A stretch of DNA of 64,000 nucleotides from CAWAHD01 sp963781785 (GTDB lineage: Bacteria > Planctomycetota > Planctomycetia > Isosphaerales > Isosphaeraceae): positions 1,736,001-1,800,000 of the forward strand of contig CAWAHD010000001.1 of assembly GCA_963781785.1 (NCBI GenBank), written 5' to 3'. The notes below the pieces were generated by a model, which made no database searches, was not told where the DNA came from, and saw only the letters and a list, made by a program, of their open reading frames with translations. This document shows positions 1 to 10,307 of the stretch, in pieces. Made by a program: the position numbers and the translations under genes. Positions within the stretch are counted from its first letter, which is position 1. Every line of letters starts with the position of its first letter.

Positions 1-1005
1 CACGCGGATCAATTCGCCGCCTGCGGGGTTCTTGTTGGCAATCAGGGACGGGTCGGTGTTTTCGTCGACCCCGGTCGCGGCGTTCTTGTGAAGCTGGTAG
101 GCCGCCTGGATCGAGGGAATCGACTTGAGCAGCTTGACGACCGCCGGCGAGCCCCCCTTGCGCGGGCCATTGTTCATGATCGCCACCAGGGGCGCGATCG
201 ACTGCACGAGCGTCGGATGGTTCGAGATATCCATGCCGTGGTGGGTGACCTGGTAGAGGTCGACCCGACCCACGAGGTTGATCGGACAGACGAGCTTTTT
301 CTCGACGTTCCAGGTCAGGTCGCCGGCATCAAAGAACTGAAACTTGCCGAGCGAGAACAGAAGTGCGAGGCTTCGAGCATTGTCCGACCGGTCGACGGGC
401 AGGTCCGGCGGTGCGGCCGCGCACAGACGATTGGCGGGCCTTGGGCTGCGGAGCGCGACGGCGCGGTCGGCTGGAGCGACCGAGCCTCCGGAGGCCAGGA
501 CGAGTACCTTGATCCCCTTGAGCGGTAGCGTATCCCCCACTTTGAGCGCGGTCCGTTTCCCCGAACTGGCCGCGCGATAGGCCTTCCCCAGTGGATCATT
601 GGCTGCGGGACCGTCCGGGAAGTCTGGCCTGGCTCCCTCGTCCTCAGGCAGCCCGCGGTCCCAGAAGTGCCCGATTCGCACCAGCTTTGCCAGCCCGGCC
701 ACGCCGCCATAATGGTCCGTGTGCCAGTGAGTCGTCACCAGGTGGTCCAGATGGTCGCACCCCGCAAGATCCTTGAGTGCGTGGACGATCCGCTTGGGGT
801 CGCGGTCCTCCATGCCGGGCCAACCTGAGTCGATCAGGACCGACTCACCCTCGGGCGTCACGACCAGGGTCGCCGCCCCGCCCATTGCGTCGATGAAATA
901 GATCTGGAGCCCGCGGCTCGAGTTGGGTGGTGCGGCTGTGCCCGCTATTCCCCACCCCCAGAAGAGCCCCACGAGCAGAGTCATCTTACGAATTCGTGAA
1001 CCCAT
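1..1005 (-). CDS. Exported MBL-fold metallohydrolase (3' end outside window)
   Basis: Read on the minus strand from ATG at 1005, 335 codons are open to the window edge, so the C-terminus is missing. Residues 1-25 form a signal peptide (Arg/Lys start, hydrophobic core, GTAA before the likely cleavage site). The metallo-beta-lactamase signature HWHTDH is at residues 93-98, preceded by a strand ending in LIDSG. A later FDAGDLTW and a VTHHGMD stretch fit the other metal-binding loops. The order resembles ComEC-type and related MBL hydrolases that act outside the cytoplasm. The substrate cannot be told. The gene diverges from the receiver-like gene at 1630. Confidence 0.85.
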   Translation of the reverse strand, partial: MGSRIRKMTLLVGLFWGWGIAGTAAPPNSSRGLQIYFIDAMGGAATLVVTPEGESVLIDSGWPGMEDRDPKRIVHALKDLAGCDHLDHLVTTHWHTDHYGGVAGLAKLVRIGHFWDRGLPEDEGARPDFPDGPAANDPLGKAYRAASSGKRTALKVGDTLPLKGIKVLVLASGGSVAPADRAVALRSPRPANRLCAAAPPDLPVDRSDNARSLALLFSLGKFQFFDAGDLTWNVEKKLVCPINLVGRVDLYQVTHHGMDISNHPTLVQSIAPLVAIMNNGPRKGGSPAVVKLLKSIPSIQAAYQLHKNAATGVDENTDPSLIANKNPAGGELIRV

Positions 1006-1629
1006 GGCGGTGCGCCTCCAAACCGCGATATCCGGCGATGTCTCGTCGTGATGGATCTCGGGATCAGGTGTTCCCGACCGGTCTTATTCTTTCGGTGCCA
1101 TTCCTCTCTGAGCGAGTGCCTGATCGTCCCGTTTACACGCCGCTGAAACAAGAGGCCGACGGCGCCAATTCTCCTAAATCACTCAATCACGCAGACTTGA
1201 ATAGAGACATGCCGTCATTGGGCTGCGTGATTAGAGAATGATGAAGTCCAAGAAGACCGACGTCCCGTGAACTTGAGGCTTGTTCATTTTTCGCAACGAT
1301 ATTTTTCGGGAAATTCTCACGTTTCGAAGTCCAATTATTCTTGAGAGTTAGGGCTCGACAGGTGGAATTCTTGGAACAAGTTGAACGCCGTAAATAAAAT
1401 ACTTTGTATAATGATTTTCGTGTAGCAACACATTCACGACGGCAAATCGGGTCGGAACCGTCTGATGTGTGTCGCGCGCGGCTTGCGTTCTCGGTTTCAC
1501 CTCCGTGCGACGTCGTTCCTGGTCTTTCGTGCACGACCAGGGACTCTGTTCCCACGCCTCAGGGCGATCCCCTGCGCATCCCTGTTGGAAAGCATGGATC
1601 GGCGCTCTAGTACAGGGAGTCCCTTGCCG
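1006..1629. other. Divergent intergenic region with an AT-rich patch
   Basis: This 624-bp gap lies between the divergent MBL hydrolase and the receiver-like gene. No convincing reading frame is present. Positions about 1260-1430 are clearly more AT-rich than the surroundings and hold the best promoter-like sequence. The rest shows nothing I can name. Confidence 0.6.
1381..1412 (+). promoter_or_regulatory. Candidate sigma70-type promoter
   Basis: A perfect TATAAT is at 1407-1412, with TTGAAC at 1381-1386 upstream. The 20-nt spacing is longer than the usual 16-18, so the -35 assignment is weak. It points towards the gene at 1630 and would leave a leader of about 210 nt. Confidence 0.35.
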
Positions 1630-2115
1630 ATGTCACCTTCGACAATTCTGACGATCACCAAGGATGATGGATTCTTGACTGTTCTGCGCGAGCAGCTTCG
1701 TAGCCAGGCCGGGCCTGGGGCGCGTATGATTGTGTCCGGCTCCATGACGGACACGTGCGCGATCTTGAAGTCGGTTCATCCCCGGCTCGTGGTTCTCCAC
1801 TGGAACGGGGAGAGTGCCCGGTACGAGCAACTGGACCGGTTGCTCTGGACGACCTCGGTGCTTTCCAGGAAAACCCCGGTGCTCGTGATCGCCGACCGGT
1901 ATCGGATCGATCAGGCGACGATGATGTACCGGATGGGCGTATCGGAATACATCAGCCGGACGCACCACCTCGAGCAGCTCGGCCGGGTGTTCGAAGCCTA
2001 TCTCCACCCTTTGACTCTGCCGACGGCCCAGGCGGTCTCGTCCGAGCCGGGACAGCTCTCGAAGGGTTGGGGCTCGAAACATGCACCGGCGTCCGTGACG
2101 GCCCAGGTCGTCTGA
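1630..2115 (+). CDS. Receiver-like protein lacking the phosphoacceptor (pseudo-receiver)
   Basis: The 161-residue product has the strand/helix pattern of a CheY-type receiver: an N-terminal ILTITKDDG acidic strand, a third strand RLVVLHWNG near residues 52-60, a fourth strand VLVIAD and a last strand SEYIS. Where a receiver carries the phosphoacceptor Asp, this protein has His/Trp (about residues 57-58), and the conserved Lys after the fifth strand is replaced by Arg. It is therefore probably not phosphorylated in the normal way and may bind a partner constitutively. ATG at 1630 is chosen because AGGGAG lies about 10 nt upstream; in-frame starts further up (1594, 1465) lack this. There is no DNA-binding domain. 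Confidence 0.65.
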   Translation: MSPSTILTITKDDGFLTVLREQLRSQAGPGARMIVSGSMTDTCAILKSVHPRLVVLHWNGESARYEQLDRLLWTTSVLSRKTPVLVIADRYRIDQATMMYRMGVSEYISRTHHLEQLGRVFEAYLHPLTLPTAQAVSSEPGQLSKGWGSKHAPASVTAQVV

Positions 2116-2125
2116 TCGGAACCGG

Positions 2126-5100
2126 TCATTGCCGCTCAGCCCGGATGGGTGGCGCGCCGATCGCGCTGGCGCCGGAGAGCTTGGTGGGTGCCTCGTCGAT
2201 TCCCAGTTTAGCCCGGCCTGCCCGGACCTCGTCGAGGCGCCGGCGATACTTTGCGTAAAGCTGGGTATGACGGCTCTCGGGCGCAGGGGCTCGCCATCGA
2301 TGAACAGCGCGAGCACCGGCGTGGTCGGCTGAAGAAGGTGGCCGGCCGTGATGACGACGTTGGCGCGCTTGCCGTTCTCGAGTGAACCGACCTGGTCGGC
2401 GACGCCCAGGATCTGCGCCGGGGTCAGGGTGACTGCTTTGAGGCCGACTTCCTCGGGCAGGCCAAAGGCGATGGCCGCCGCCGCCTCGAACGGGAGATTG
2501 CGCGCGGCGGTCTCACCGGATGCACCTCCGGACTTGGAATGGATGGCAAACGTGACACCGGCGGCATGCAGCTTGGCCGCGTTGGCGTAGGCCGAGTCAT
2601 AAGGGTCGTGCTCGTGCCGTGGAAGATTGAGCGCGCCCTCGATCAACACCGGCAGCTTGGCCTGCTTGAGCGCGTCGGCGACTTTCCAGGCTTCAGCGCC
2701 TCCGGAGATCACGGCCTTGAGCTTCAGCTCTCGGGCGATGTCGAGCGCGTCGAGGATTTCTACCGGTTGGTTCGCGTGCAGGATCACCAGCTTCTCGCCC
2801 CGGGCGTAGGGGACCAGGGCTTCAAGCCTCAAATCCGGGGCAGGGGGGGACTCGCCGCGTTCACGGGATTTGGTCACAACCCCGTCGTACGCCAGCGCGG
2901 TGTGGAACAATTCCTTGATCTTGTCGAGCAGTTTTTTGCGTGCCTCGGCCGCCGCATTTTCGCCTGCCGGAGCGCCGCCCGGTCCAGGACCAGGGCGATT
3001 AGGGCCGAGCCCGGGCCGCCGGGAACCGGCTGTGCGAGAAACGTACGGGGGAATCCGGATGTCGAGGGTGAGACGATCGGCGATCACCATTTCGCGCGGC
3101 ACCCAGCCATTGAGGTCGATCAGACATCCCTGGCCCGAGATGATCCCCCCGGTTGGCTGCACCAAAGACGTGAGGACCCCATTGGCTCTCGTGACGCCGA
3201 AGTGCTCGCTGTCCGGGTGGATGGCCGTGCTGGTACGGAGCTCGGGCTGATACTGTGCGGCGTCGGAATGGTCCTGGGTCTCGGCCAGGCTGCCGATCTC
3301 GAACAGACCGATCGTCGAGCCGGCGTCGACCATGCCGGGCCACACATCCAGGCCGCTGAGGTCGATGGTCTGGGCTTCGGGTGGAACCGGGGTGCCCGCA
3401 GGACCGATCGCCGCGATCCTGCCACCAGCGATCACCAGCGTTCCCCCCTTCAACTCGGGCCCGGAGACCGGATGGAGGTTGCCGCCGACCAGGGCGTAAA
3501 GGCCCTTGGGCTGAGCGGCGATGTCGATCGAGCGGTTCCGCGTCGATTCGGCGCAGTGGGCATGACGGCGTGTTCGCCCGAACGGAGCCCGAACCCTCCC
3601 CCGGGCTCGTAGCGCTGGAAGAAGACTTCGCCGTCGATCATCGCCAGCTCGCAGCGCGAGAACGCGTCGAAGGGATGCCCATTGTAGAGGACGATATCGG
3701 CGTCTTTTCCGACCTCGATCGAGCCCAGGCGCCCGTCCAGCCCGAGTTGCCGGGCGGCGTTGATGGTGATCATCGCCAGGGCCTGGGTCTCGGAGACGCC
3801 GCCGTACTTCACCATCTTGGCCGCCTCGAGGTTGAGGTGGCGCATCAGCTCGGCGTCGTCGCTCTTGATGCAGACGCTGGCGCCGGCCTCGGTCAGGAGC
3901 GCGGCGTTGAACGGAATGGCGTCGTAGGCTTCCATCTTGTAGGCCCACCAGTCCGAAAAGGTCGATGAGCTGGCCCCATGGGCGGCAATCTCGGCGGCGA
4001 CCTTGTAGCCCTCGAGAACATGCTGGAGCGATTGCACCCGCACCCCATACCGCTGTGCTGCCCGGAGCAGCATGAGGATCTCATCGCTGCGATAGCAGTG
4101 ACAGTGAACCTTGATCGAGCCGTCGAGAACGCCGGCCAGCGCCTCGAGCCGCAGATCAACCCGCGGTGGCGGGCCGGCCGCGGCTTCCCCCTTGGTCGCG
4201 ACGATCTTGCGGTATGCGTCCCATTGCTCTCGATAAGCGCGGCCTTCCTCGAACGCCCGCTCGATCACCGACTCGACCCCCATCCGCGTGTTCGGAAACC
4301 GTCGCGCCGACCGGGTGACGTTCTCGCCCAGGGCGAATTTCACACCCTGGGGCCCGTCCCTGATGATCAAGTCGCGGGCCGGTTTGCCGTATTTCAGCTT
4401 GATCACGGCATCCTGGCCGCCGATCGTGTTGGCCGAGCCGTGGAGCAACCGGGCCGTCGTCATTCCGCCGGCCAGCGCACGATAGATCATGATCTCGTCG
4501 CCGGTGACGACATCCTTGACGCGTACCTCCGGCACGATCGACAGGCTGCCCTCGTTCACCCCGCCCTGAACGGCGATGTGCGAGTGCGTGTCGATGATGC
4601 CGGGCATGGCGACCATCCCCGCCGCATTGATGACCATCACTCCCTCCGGGGCCGTCAGGCCGGACCCCACCGCCTTGATCTTGCCGTCCTTGACCAGGAC
4701 CGATCCTTTGGCGATCGTGCCCCGGGTCACCGTCAGGATCGTCGCGTCCTTGATCAGGACGTCGCCGCCGGTATGAAGCACCGGCTTGCGATCGTCGTCG
4801 AGCTCGGTGGCGACGTCATGGAACGGGGGCGCCGGCGGCTTCCTGGTCCCGGACTTCGAGGCGTCGCCGTTGGGAGACGCCGCCTTCGAGGGCTCGCCGG
4901 ACGGACTTGGCTTGGTTGTCGCCGGCTTGGGGGCTTCGCTCCTGGAGGAGGCATCGGCCTTGGCCGGGCCGCCGGTCGTGGTCTCCTGGGGCGCTTTCGA
5001 GCCGTCCGGCCCGGAATTGCTCGATTTGCCGGACGGCGTGGTCCGGGCGGCCAGTGTCGCGACGACCCCGGAGGGATCGGCAGCGTCGGGAGATCGAGGC

Positions 5101-6866
5101 CTGCCGGACTTCGCCGGGACGGTGTCTTGCCCTGGCCGCGACCCGCGTTCGGGGGCAGTCTCGGGCTCGCGTTTCGCCTCGGGATCCGCGGAGGGTTCGC
5201 TCCGGTCGCGACCGTTCGGCCGGTCTTGCTCCGTGCCTGGGGTTCGGGACCGCCGCCCGGCTCCGCCCCTGCCGGCGAAACCCGGGCGGTCACCCGGCGC
5301 TCCGTCCGGGCCAGCACTGTCGGGCCCTCCGGCCCGCGATTTGGTCCTGGCCCGATCTTCCGGCTTGATATCAAATCTCAGACCGTCGATCAGCACGTAG
5401 CGAACCTTGGCGCGCTCTTCGGTGAACGGGGCGGTCATGGCAACGACGTGCCCGAGCTTGCCGGGCTCGAGTGTTCCCAGCCGCCGATCCACCGCGGCGA
5501 TTGCCGCTGCGCTCCTGGTGAGCCCAGCCAGGGCTTGATCGGCCGTCAAGCCCGCCGACACGAGCTGCCGCACGGCCCCGGGGAACGCGTCGATCCGTTC
5601 AATTCCGTCGGTGGCGAACGCCAACGGAACGCCGGCCTTGGCCAGGACCCCTGCCGTCTCGACCAGCTTCTTCCATTCGGATTTCTGGTGGGCCAGCACC
5701 TTGAGGGGCTCGTCGCGCTCGGCAGGCGCGCGCTTCTGATACTCTTCTTCGGTGGGGACCTTGGGCTCGACCGGGAAGTTGAGCCGCAGCACGACCGGCA
5801 CCTTGCCGGCCTTGAGCCGGTCGACGACCTTGGCGGCCTCTTTACCTCCGACGATGACCGCGCTGGTGCCGAACTCTTCGGCGAGGTCGAGTGCCCGGTG
5901 GATCTCATCGCGGGTGTTGGCCTCCCACCAGACCGGAAGCTGCTTGGACCGTGCGGACTGAAGGGCCTTGAGGGCGGGATCGAACGGCGGGCGGGGGCCT
6001 CCGTGGGCCTGGTAAAACGCCTCGAGCTTGCGGGCGTGGTCGCCGTCGAGCATGGCCTGCCGGAGATGGGCGATCGAGCCCATCAGCACGCGCGGATAGG
6101 GGTTCTCGCCGGCTTGCGTGGTCGCGAATCCGCGCCGGCGGTTCTGGCCGGGGCCGGGACCCGGTGTGGGCGTGGGTTGTGCGGGTGCCTGAGCCGCGGC
6201 CGGCTCGAACGGAGGCGCCAGGTTGACATGCAGGGCAACCGGTGCGGCCACGATCGTCTCCCGTCGGGGCAGTCCGCTCAAGCTGACCAGAGCGCTCTGG
6301 CCGGTTGCGATCGCCCCGGAGGGTGCCGACACCAGATCGGTGAAGCCGAGCCGCCGGCGGGGATCGGCCAGGGCATCGTTCAGGTCGAGCACGCCGGCCA
6401 CCTCGAATTCGGGCGTCAGCCCCCTGCGGTTATCGGGCGGAGTCGACGAGAGGGGCGCTTCGGCGAGGTCGACCGGACGGCCTTTGCCGGTCGCCGATCG
6501 CTCGACCCCGGCGGCCTGGCCGATCGTGGTGTAGAGATCGAGGAAGCCTGGGTAGACCACCAGGCCCTTGCCATCGATCGTCTCTGCGTCGTACGGGACC
6601 TTGACGTCCTTGTCGGCGCCGACCGACTCGATCAACCCGCGGCGGACGACGATCGTGCCCGGATCGTAGATCTTGCCGGGCGCGGCGATGATCCTGGCCC
6701 CGGTAATCGCGCGGGCGGCCGGATAGAGACCCGAGCCCAGGCTCGACTGGTCGTCGGCCGTGACCCTCGACCAGGCCGCCGGCAGGCTCAGCCCGATCAC
6801 AACCAGCATGCCGACAACGACCGCAAGGCCACGCGAGCTGGTGCTCGCCCGCTGGATGAGTCTCAT
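2126..6866 (-). CDS. Exported three-domain amidohydrolase, interrupted by two frameshifts
   Basis: Starting at ATG 6866 there is a signal peptide (residues 1-37), then three amidohydrolase-like modules. Module 1 (about 60-495) and module 3 (about 1110-1560) have the composite beta-sandwich and barrel framework (AITGARI, LVIAGGRIAAIGP) but lack the HxH metal motif: YPGFLDLYTT and WPGMVDAGST stand in its place. Module 2 (about 720-1105) has IDTHSH near 759, HCHCYR near 922 and an SDDAE Asp, so it should be the active one. A Pro/Ser/Lys-rich linker (about 500-690) joins modules 1 and 2. Reading continues only with one added base near 3535-3545 and another near 2278-2290. After the second correction the protein ends in LDEVRAGRAKLG and a short tail, with stop at 2126. 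Substrate unknown. Confidence 0.8.
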
Positions 6867-7308
6867 GGTTGTGCTTCCCACGTTGGCAATAGTCAAAAAG
6901 GGTCGTTCTCGGTCTCGCCTGCACGGCCGCAGCAGGCTGATCCAGGAAGGGCGCCGGGGCACCCAGCGGGAGAAGTCGGGTGCTCCGAATACAGGCGCCG
7001 GCGAACCGCCGGTTCGCGTCGCGGCCCTGATTATAAAAGCGTCGCCAGGCGAATGCACGGCCCAAGAGCCGGTTTGATCGGATTCGATGTGCGCCTGACC
7101 GGGCCAATCTGTTCGTGCCGCCTCGCCCGAATCATCTCGCAAGCTGTACACAGTTGTTTTCTGAACAGACTCTTCGTCACGGGTTCTCGCTTCACGGCGA
7201 CGACATGCGTATTTTATTAAAGGACGGATTCGTCGCTGTGCACCGCACGATACAACAAAACCTGCTCCAGAACATGAAATGCCGCTCGTTGCTTCGTCGG
7301 AGATTTCG
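6867..7308. other. Divergent intergenic region
   Basis: This 442-bp gap separates the amidohydrolase start (6866, minus) from the metallophosphoesterase (7309, plus). It should hold the promoters of both, and 7140-7280 is somewhat AT-rich. I see no gene and no clear operator. Long open frames crossing it on either strand are extensions of the amidohydrolase frame or its antisense shadow. Confidence 0.5.
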
Positions 7309-8376
7309 ATGACTCCTGGCACGCACTTGAAGACCTACGTTCAGATTTCCGACTTGCATTTTGGTGACATCGATCCGCTTACCTTGGATGCCGTGGCTCC
7401 TTCCTACTGGTCCAACTCCGCATGTTTCGACGGGCTCCTGGGACATCACTACGTGGCGCTCCAACGGCTAACGAAATTCTTCCAGGAAATGCAGGCTCGG
7501 CAGCAGGCCGAGAAGCGCGAGCCAGCGGAATTGCTGATCACAGGGGACCTGACAAGCACGGGAAAGGTCGGGCAGTTCAATACGGCGGATGACTTTCTCA
7601 GGGCGAAGTTGCGTCCGCCCAAGGGTCGGGTTGGGCTTGAGGTCGCGACTTGGCAGCAGAAAGCAATTTCCGGAAACCACGATTACTTCTGTGGCGTCAC
7701 CAATTGGAGAGGGGGTCCGATCCTGGGTGGGCCGACCTACGGCCTGACGCAGTATTTTCCCAACATGCCGTTCGTCAGTCCCCCGGTGCCGCTGCCGCCC
7801 ACATCTGCGGTCTTGCGGTTTGTTGGCATCGACACGGACGCGGGCAATTGGCCCTATGGCAGAAACCGCCTGTGGGCTCGAGGCTCGTTTGTAAACCAGC
7901 TCACCACCGCCGCGGCGCTATTGGGTCCGCCAAGTGAGCACGAAATCCGTGTGCTGCTTTTGCACCACTCACGCGCCCATCAAACGGGGTACTCGCTCAA
8001 GATCGACAAACAATCGCGCTCGGCTCTCGACCGGTTTCTCGTCCAATCTGACATCCCCGTGCTCCTATCGGGACATATACACGTTCCGTTTATCGATCCC
8101 ATCACTATCACGTCAACCGCCCCGCCACGAGTGATGGACGCGATGGAGGCGCGCTGTGGCACCACAACGCAACGTGATGTTGTGCCCCTGCACTGGTTTA
8201 ACCTGCTGGGCATCGCTCCAAACCGGAAATGGCCGCCCAACAGCCTGCTCGTCCATCGCCTTTTCGCGGACCGGGGAAAGATCCAGTGGGAGGTGGAGAC
8301 TTATACTCGAACCACGTTCAAATTCAAAACGTCAGGGCCCGTGGGAAAGCTGGAGGTCTGGCCCCGGCCGCCGTGA
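7309..8376 (+). CDS. Calcineurin-like metallophosphoesterase
   Basis: The 355-residue protein carries the full metallophosphoesterase motif set: ISDLHFGD (13-20), ITGD (77-80), GNHD (122-125), LLLHHS and a C-terminal GHIHVP. This is the dinuclear-metal phosphodiesterase fold seen in class III cyclic-nucleotide phosphodiesterases and related enzymes. No signal peptide or membrane segment is visible, so it is probably cytosolic. Start at 7309 is preferred over 7279 because GGAG lies about 7 nt upstream and the motif order then begins near the N-terminus. It converges on the sigma-like gene, whose stop is only 24 bp away. The substrate is not predictable. Confidence 0.85.
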   Translation: MTPGTHLKTYVQISDLHFGDIDPLTLDAVAPSYWSNSACFDGLLGHHYVALQRLTKFFQEMQARQQAEKREPAELLITGDLTSTGKVGQFNTADDFLRAKLRPPKGRVGLEVATWQQKAISGNHDYFCGVTNWRGGPILGGPTYGLTQYFPNMPFVSPPVPLPPTSAVLRFVGIDTDAGNWPYGRNRLWARGSFVNQLTTAAALLGPPSEHEIRVLLLHHSRAHQTGYSLKIDKQSRSALDRFLVQSDIPVLLSGHIHVPFIDPITITSTAPPRVMDAMEARCGTTTQRDVVPLHWFNLLGIAPNRKWPPNSLLVHRLFADRGKIQWEVETYTRTTFKFKTSGPVGKLEVWPRPP

Positions 8377-8399
8377 GCAATCCGGGCGAGGCTCTCAGC

Positions 8400-10040
8400 T
8401 CAACTGCTTCGTCCCCACCGCCGGTACAAGTTCCCCCCGTCATCGTCGAACCGATCCTCGACGCCCGTGCCTTCGCCACGGCGAGCGTACGTGAGCTGCA
8501 AACCCGTTTCGCCGATCGGCAATGCCTGAAGATCAGCGAAGAGAAACGGCTTCAACTGAGCCACCGCCACCAGCCATGGGAGCAGTGACTGCGCGGTCAC
8601 CAAGGGGCACTCCGACATCTGGATGATCTCTTGCACGAGCAACTGCGGCGGAATGACCTGGTAATCGTCCCAGCGCGGCCATTCCTCCGGTTCGATGGTC
8701 AACGGCGCGCGTACCGCCGGGAGATTGCGTAGGGGAGATCCCTGGACGCGAATTCGGACGGCCGGCTCCGGCGCGGCTGGCTGGCGTCTCAGCGCGTCTT
8801 CCGCCAAGAACGCTACCGCCTCGGCAGCGTAGTAGACGCTCACCGGGGTAAGACCACGGGCGACCAGCTCTTCCGACTCGGGCCAGGCGGCCCGCACTGC
8901 AGGCTGCTCTAACAGATACCTCTGCTGCTCTCCAGACAGACGAGGCACGAGCTCAAACCAATACGACCAGTTCGTGAGTTGCCGGGGCAGGTCTGCTAGT
9001 AGGGCTTCCTTGAAAGCCCGGCCGACAGACTTCTCATCGTCGGCACTGGCCTCAAAGAGTTTTGCCCGGACCTCTTGTTCGGCAGGCGAGAGCGGCTCCT
9101 CTTTAGCCAGCGCCTCGTGCACGAGCGCTAGCCAGTTGGGATCGATCCGAACCTCACGGATCTCTTCGTCGACGCTACGGTCGGCCTCGTCAAGATAGAG
9201 GATCAGCTCATCGGCCCGTTGCCGGACTTCTGCCAGGAGCTGAGTGTTCCCCGGCTCTGAAAGCACTCGTTTTAAGAGCTCGAGCGGATCCTCTCGCACC
9301 GGAGACATGGACGAACTCCTTGACCGCGAAGAGTCGCCCCGCTCCAATCGTCGGAGGCGTCCCGCCAGCAGGGCGATAATGCGGGAACGGCTCTCTCGTA
9401 TCTCATCTGCGCTCCGGTGAAGGTATCCCACGGTCTGACGAACGGTCCGCCCATCCCGCCAGAGGGCCAGGGCGACCTGCCAATCAGACGGGCTGACCAC
9501 GCCGCGCTCGCCTAAACAGACAACGATCTGGCCCAAGGCCTCAGCCAGAATCTCACGAATGCGGTAACGGGTTACGGCAAACTCGCTCGCCAGCTTTCGC
9601 TCGCTCCGGGCGCCGGCATGCAGATAACTGTACAAGACGTCCCGGTCGCGCGGCGCAAGGGTCAGCAACACTTCACGTATGAATTCCGGCGTAGGGCCCG
9701 TTCCTTCCATCGGCTGTTCGACTGGATTTACGCTTACGAGATCCGCCAGCCTCGCCGCGTCAACCAGGCAGCTTTGCCAGCGCTTCAGTCGTAAGATCCG
9801 CGGCCGCGCGAACCGGACAAATGCCGCAAAGACATACCGATCAAACGGGCCACGCTTGGGGTCGTAGCGCGCCTCGATCCCGGCCCAGGCTTCAGTGAAG
9901 AACTCCTGAATCAGGTCCAACCCGTCGGTCAACTGGACCGCGAAGCCCTGCCGGGCCAGGATGGCAAGAGCGCCGAACAACCGCCTCCGGTAGTGGCTGT
10001 AGGCCGTTGCCACATCTTGCGTCGTTTCGGCGTCAGGCAT
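8400..10040 (-). CDS. Sigma-70-like factor fused to a long unknown C-terminal region
   Basis: Residues about 1-200 look like a sigma-70/ECF-type factor. A region 2-like helix set contains LIQEFFTEAW and the basic RPRILRLKRW. A region 4-like helix-turn-helix follows, LAPRDRDVLYSYL then SERKLASEFAVTRYRIREIL. A second basic helical segment (about 200-235) ends in a Ser/Arg-rich stretch. The remaining 300 residues, from an internal Met at 245, are helical and acidic and match no domain I recognise. Tn5-like or ECF anti-sigma features (TM, HxxxCxxC) are absent. The frame is unbroken over 546 codons, so this is one protein unless the internal Met (9308) is also used. A gap of 267 bp separates its start from the next gene. 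Confidence 0.65.
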   Translation of the reverse strand: MPDAETTQDVATAYSHYRRRLFGALAILARQGFAVQLTDGLDLIQEFFTEAWAGIEARYDPKRGPFDRYVFAAFVRFARPRILRLKRWQSCLVDAARLADLVSVNPVEQPMEGTGPTPEFIREVLLTLAPRDRDVLYSYLHAGARSERKLASEFAVTRYRIREILAEALGQIVVCLGERGVVSPSDWQVALALWRDGRTVRQTVGYLHRSADEIRESRSRIIALLAGRLRRLERGDSSRSRSSSMSPVREDPLELLKRVLSEPGNTQLLAEVRQRADELILYLDEADRSVDEEIREVRIDPNWLALVHEALAKEEPLSPAEQEVRAKLFEASADDEKSVGRAFKEALLADLPRQLTNWSYWFELVPRLSGEQQRYLLEQPAVRAAWPESEELVARGLTPVSVYYAAEAVAFLAEDALRRQPAAPEPAVRIRVQGSPLRNLPAVRAPLTIEPEEWPRWDDYQVIPPQLLVQEIIQMSECPLVTAQSLLPWLVAVAQLKPFLFADLQALPIGETGLQLTYARRGEGTGVEDRFDDDGGNLYRRWGRSS

Positions 10041-10307
10041 CGGACATACCAGGCCGGGCTCGAGGTTAGTGGATGAAGCCAGCAGTGTCCTCCTCTAGAG
10101 GTATTGTAGCGAGAGGATCGATCGGTTGATCTTTTTCACGCTTTGTCAGCCGTTTCGTCGTGTCCCGGCGCGTTCGGTCTGATCGGCGATTCCAGAATAA
10201 TGGTTAATCCGTTGACTGCTAGACAGAATAAGTCGATAGGGCACAACAACTTGCGCAGGATCAGCGTCGAGGGACGGTCGATGCGCTGCGAACCCTGAGG
10301 GTTGCGC

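Noticed and set aside
1186..1560. A minus-strand protein in the AT-rich gap at 1187-1555
   Set aside because: No domain, no ribosome site and codon use unlike the neighbours; the region looks like promoter DNA.
3978..7220. A 1080-codon open frame on the plus strand opposite the amidohydrolase
   Set aside because: It is the antisense shadow of a GC-rich gene; the translation is Arg/Gly/Asp-rich low complexity with no domain, and the minus-strand protein has signal peptide and catalytic motifs.
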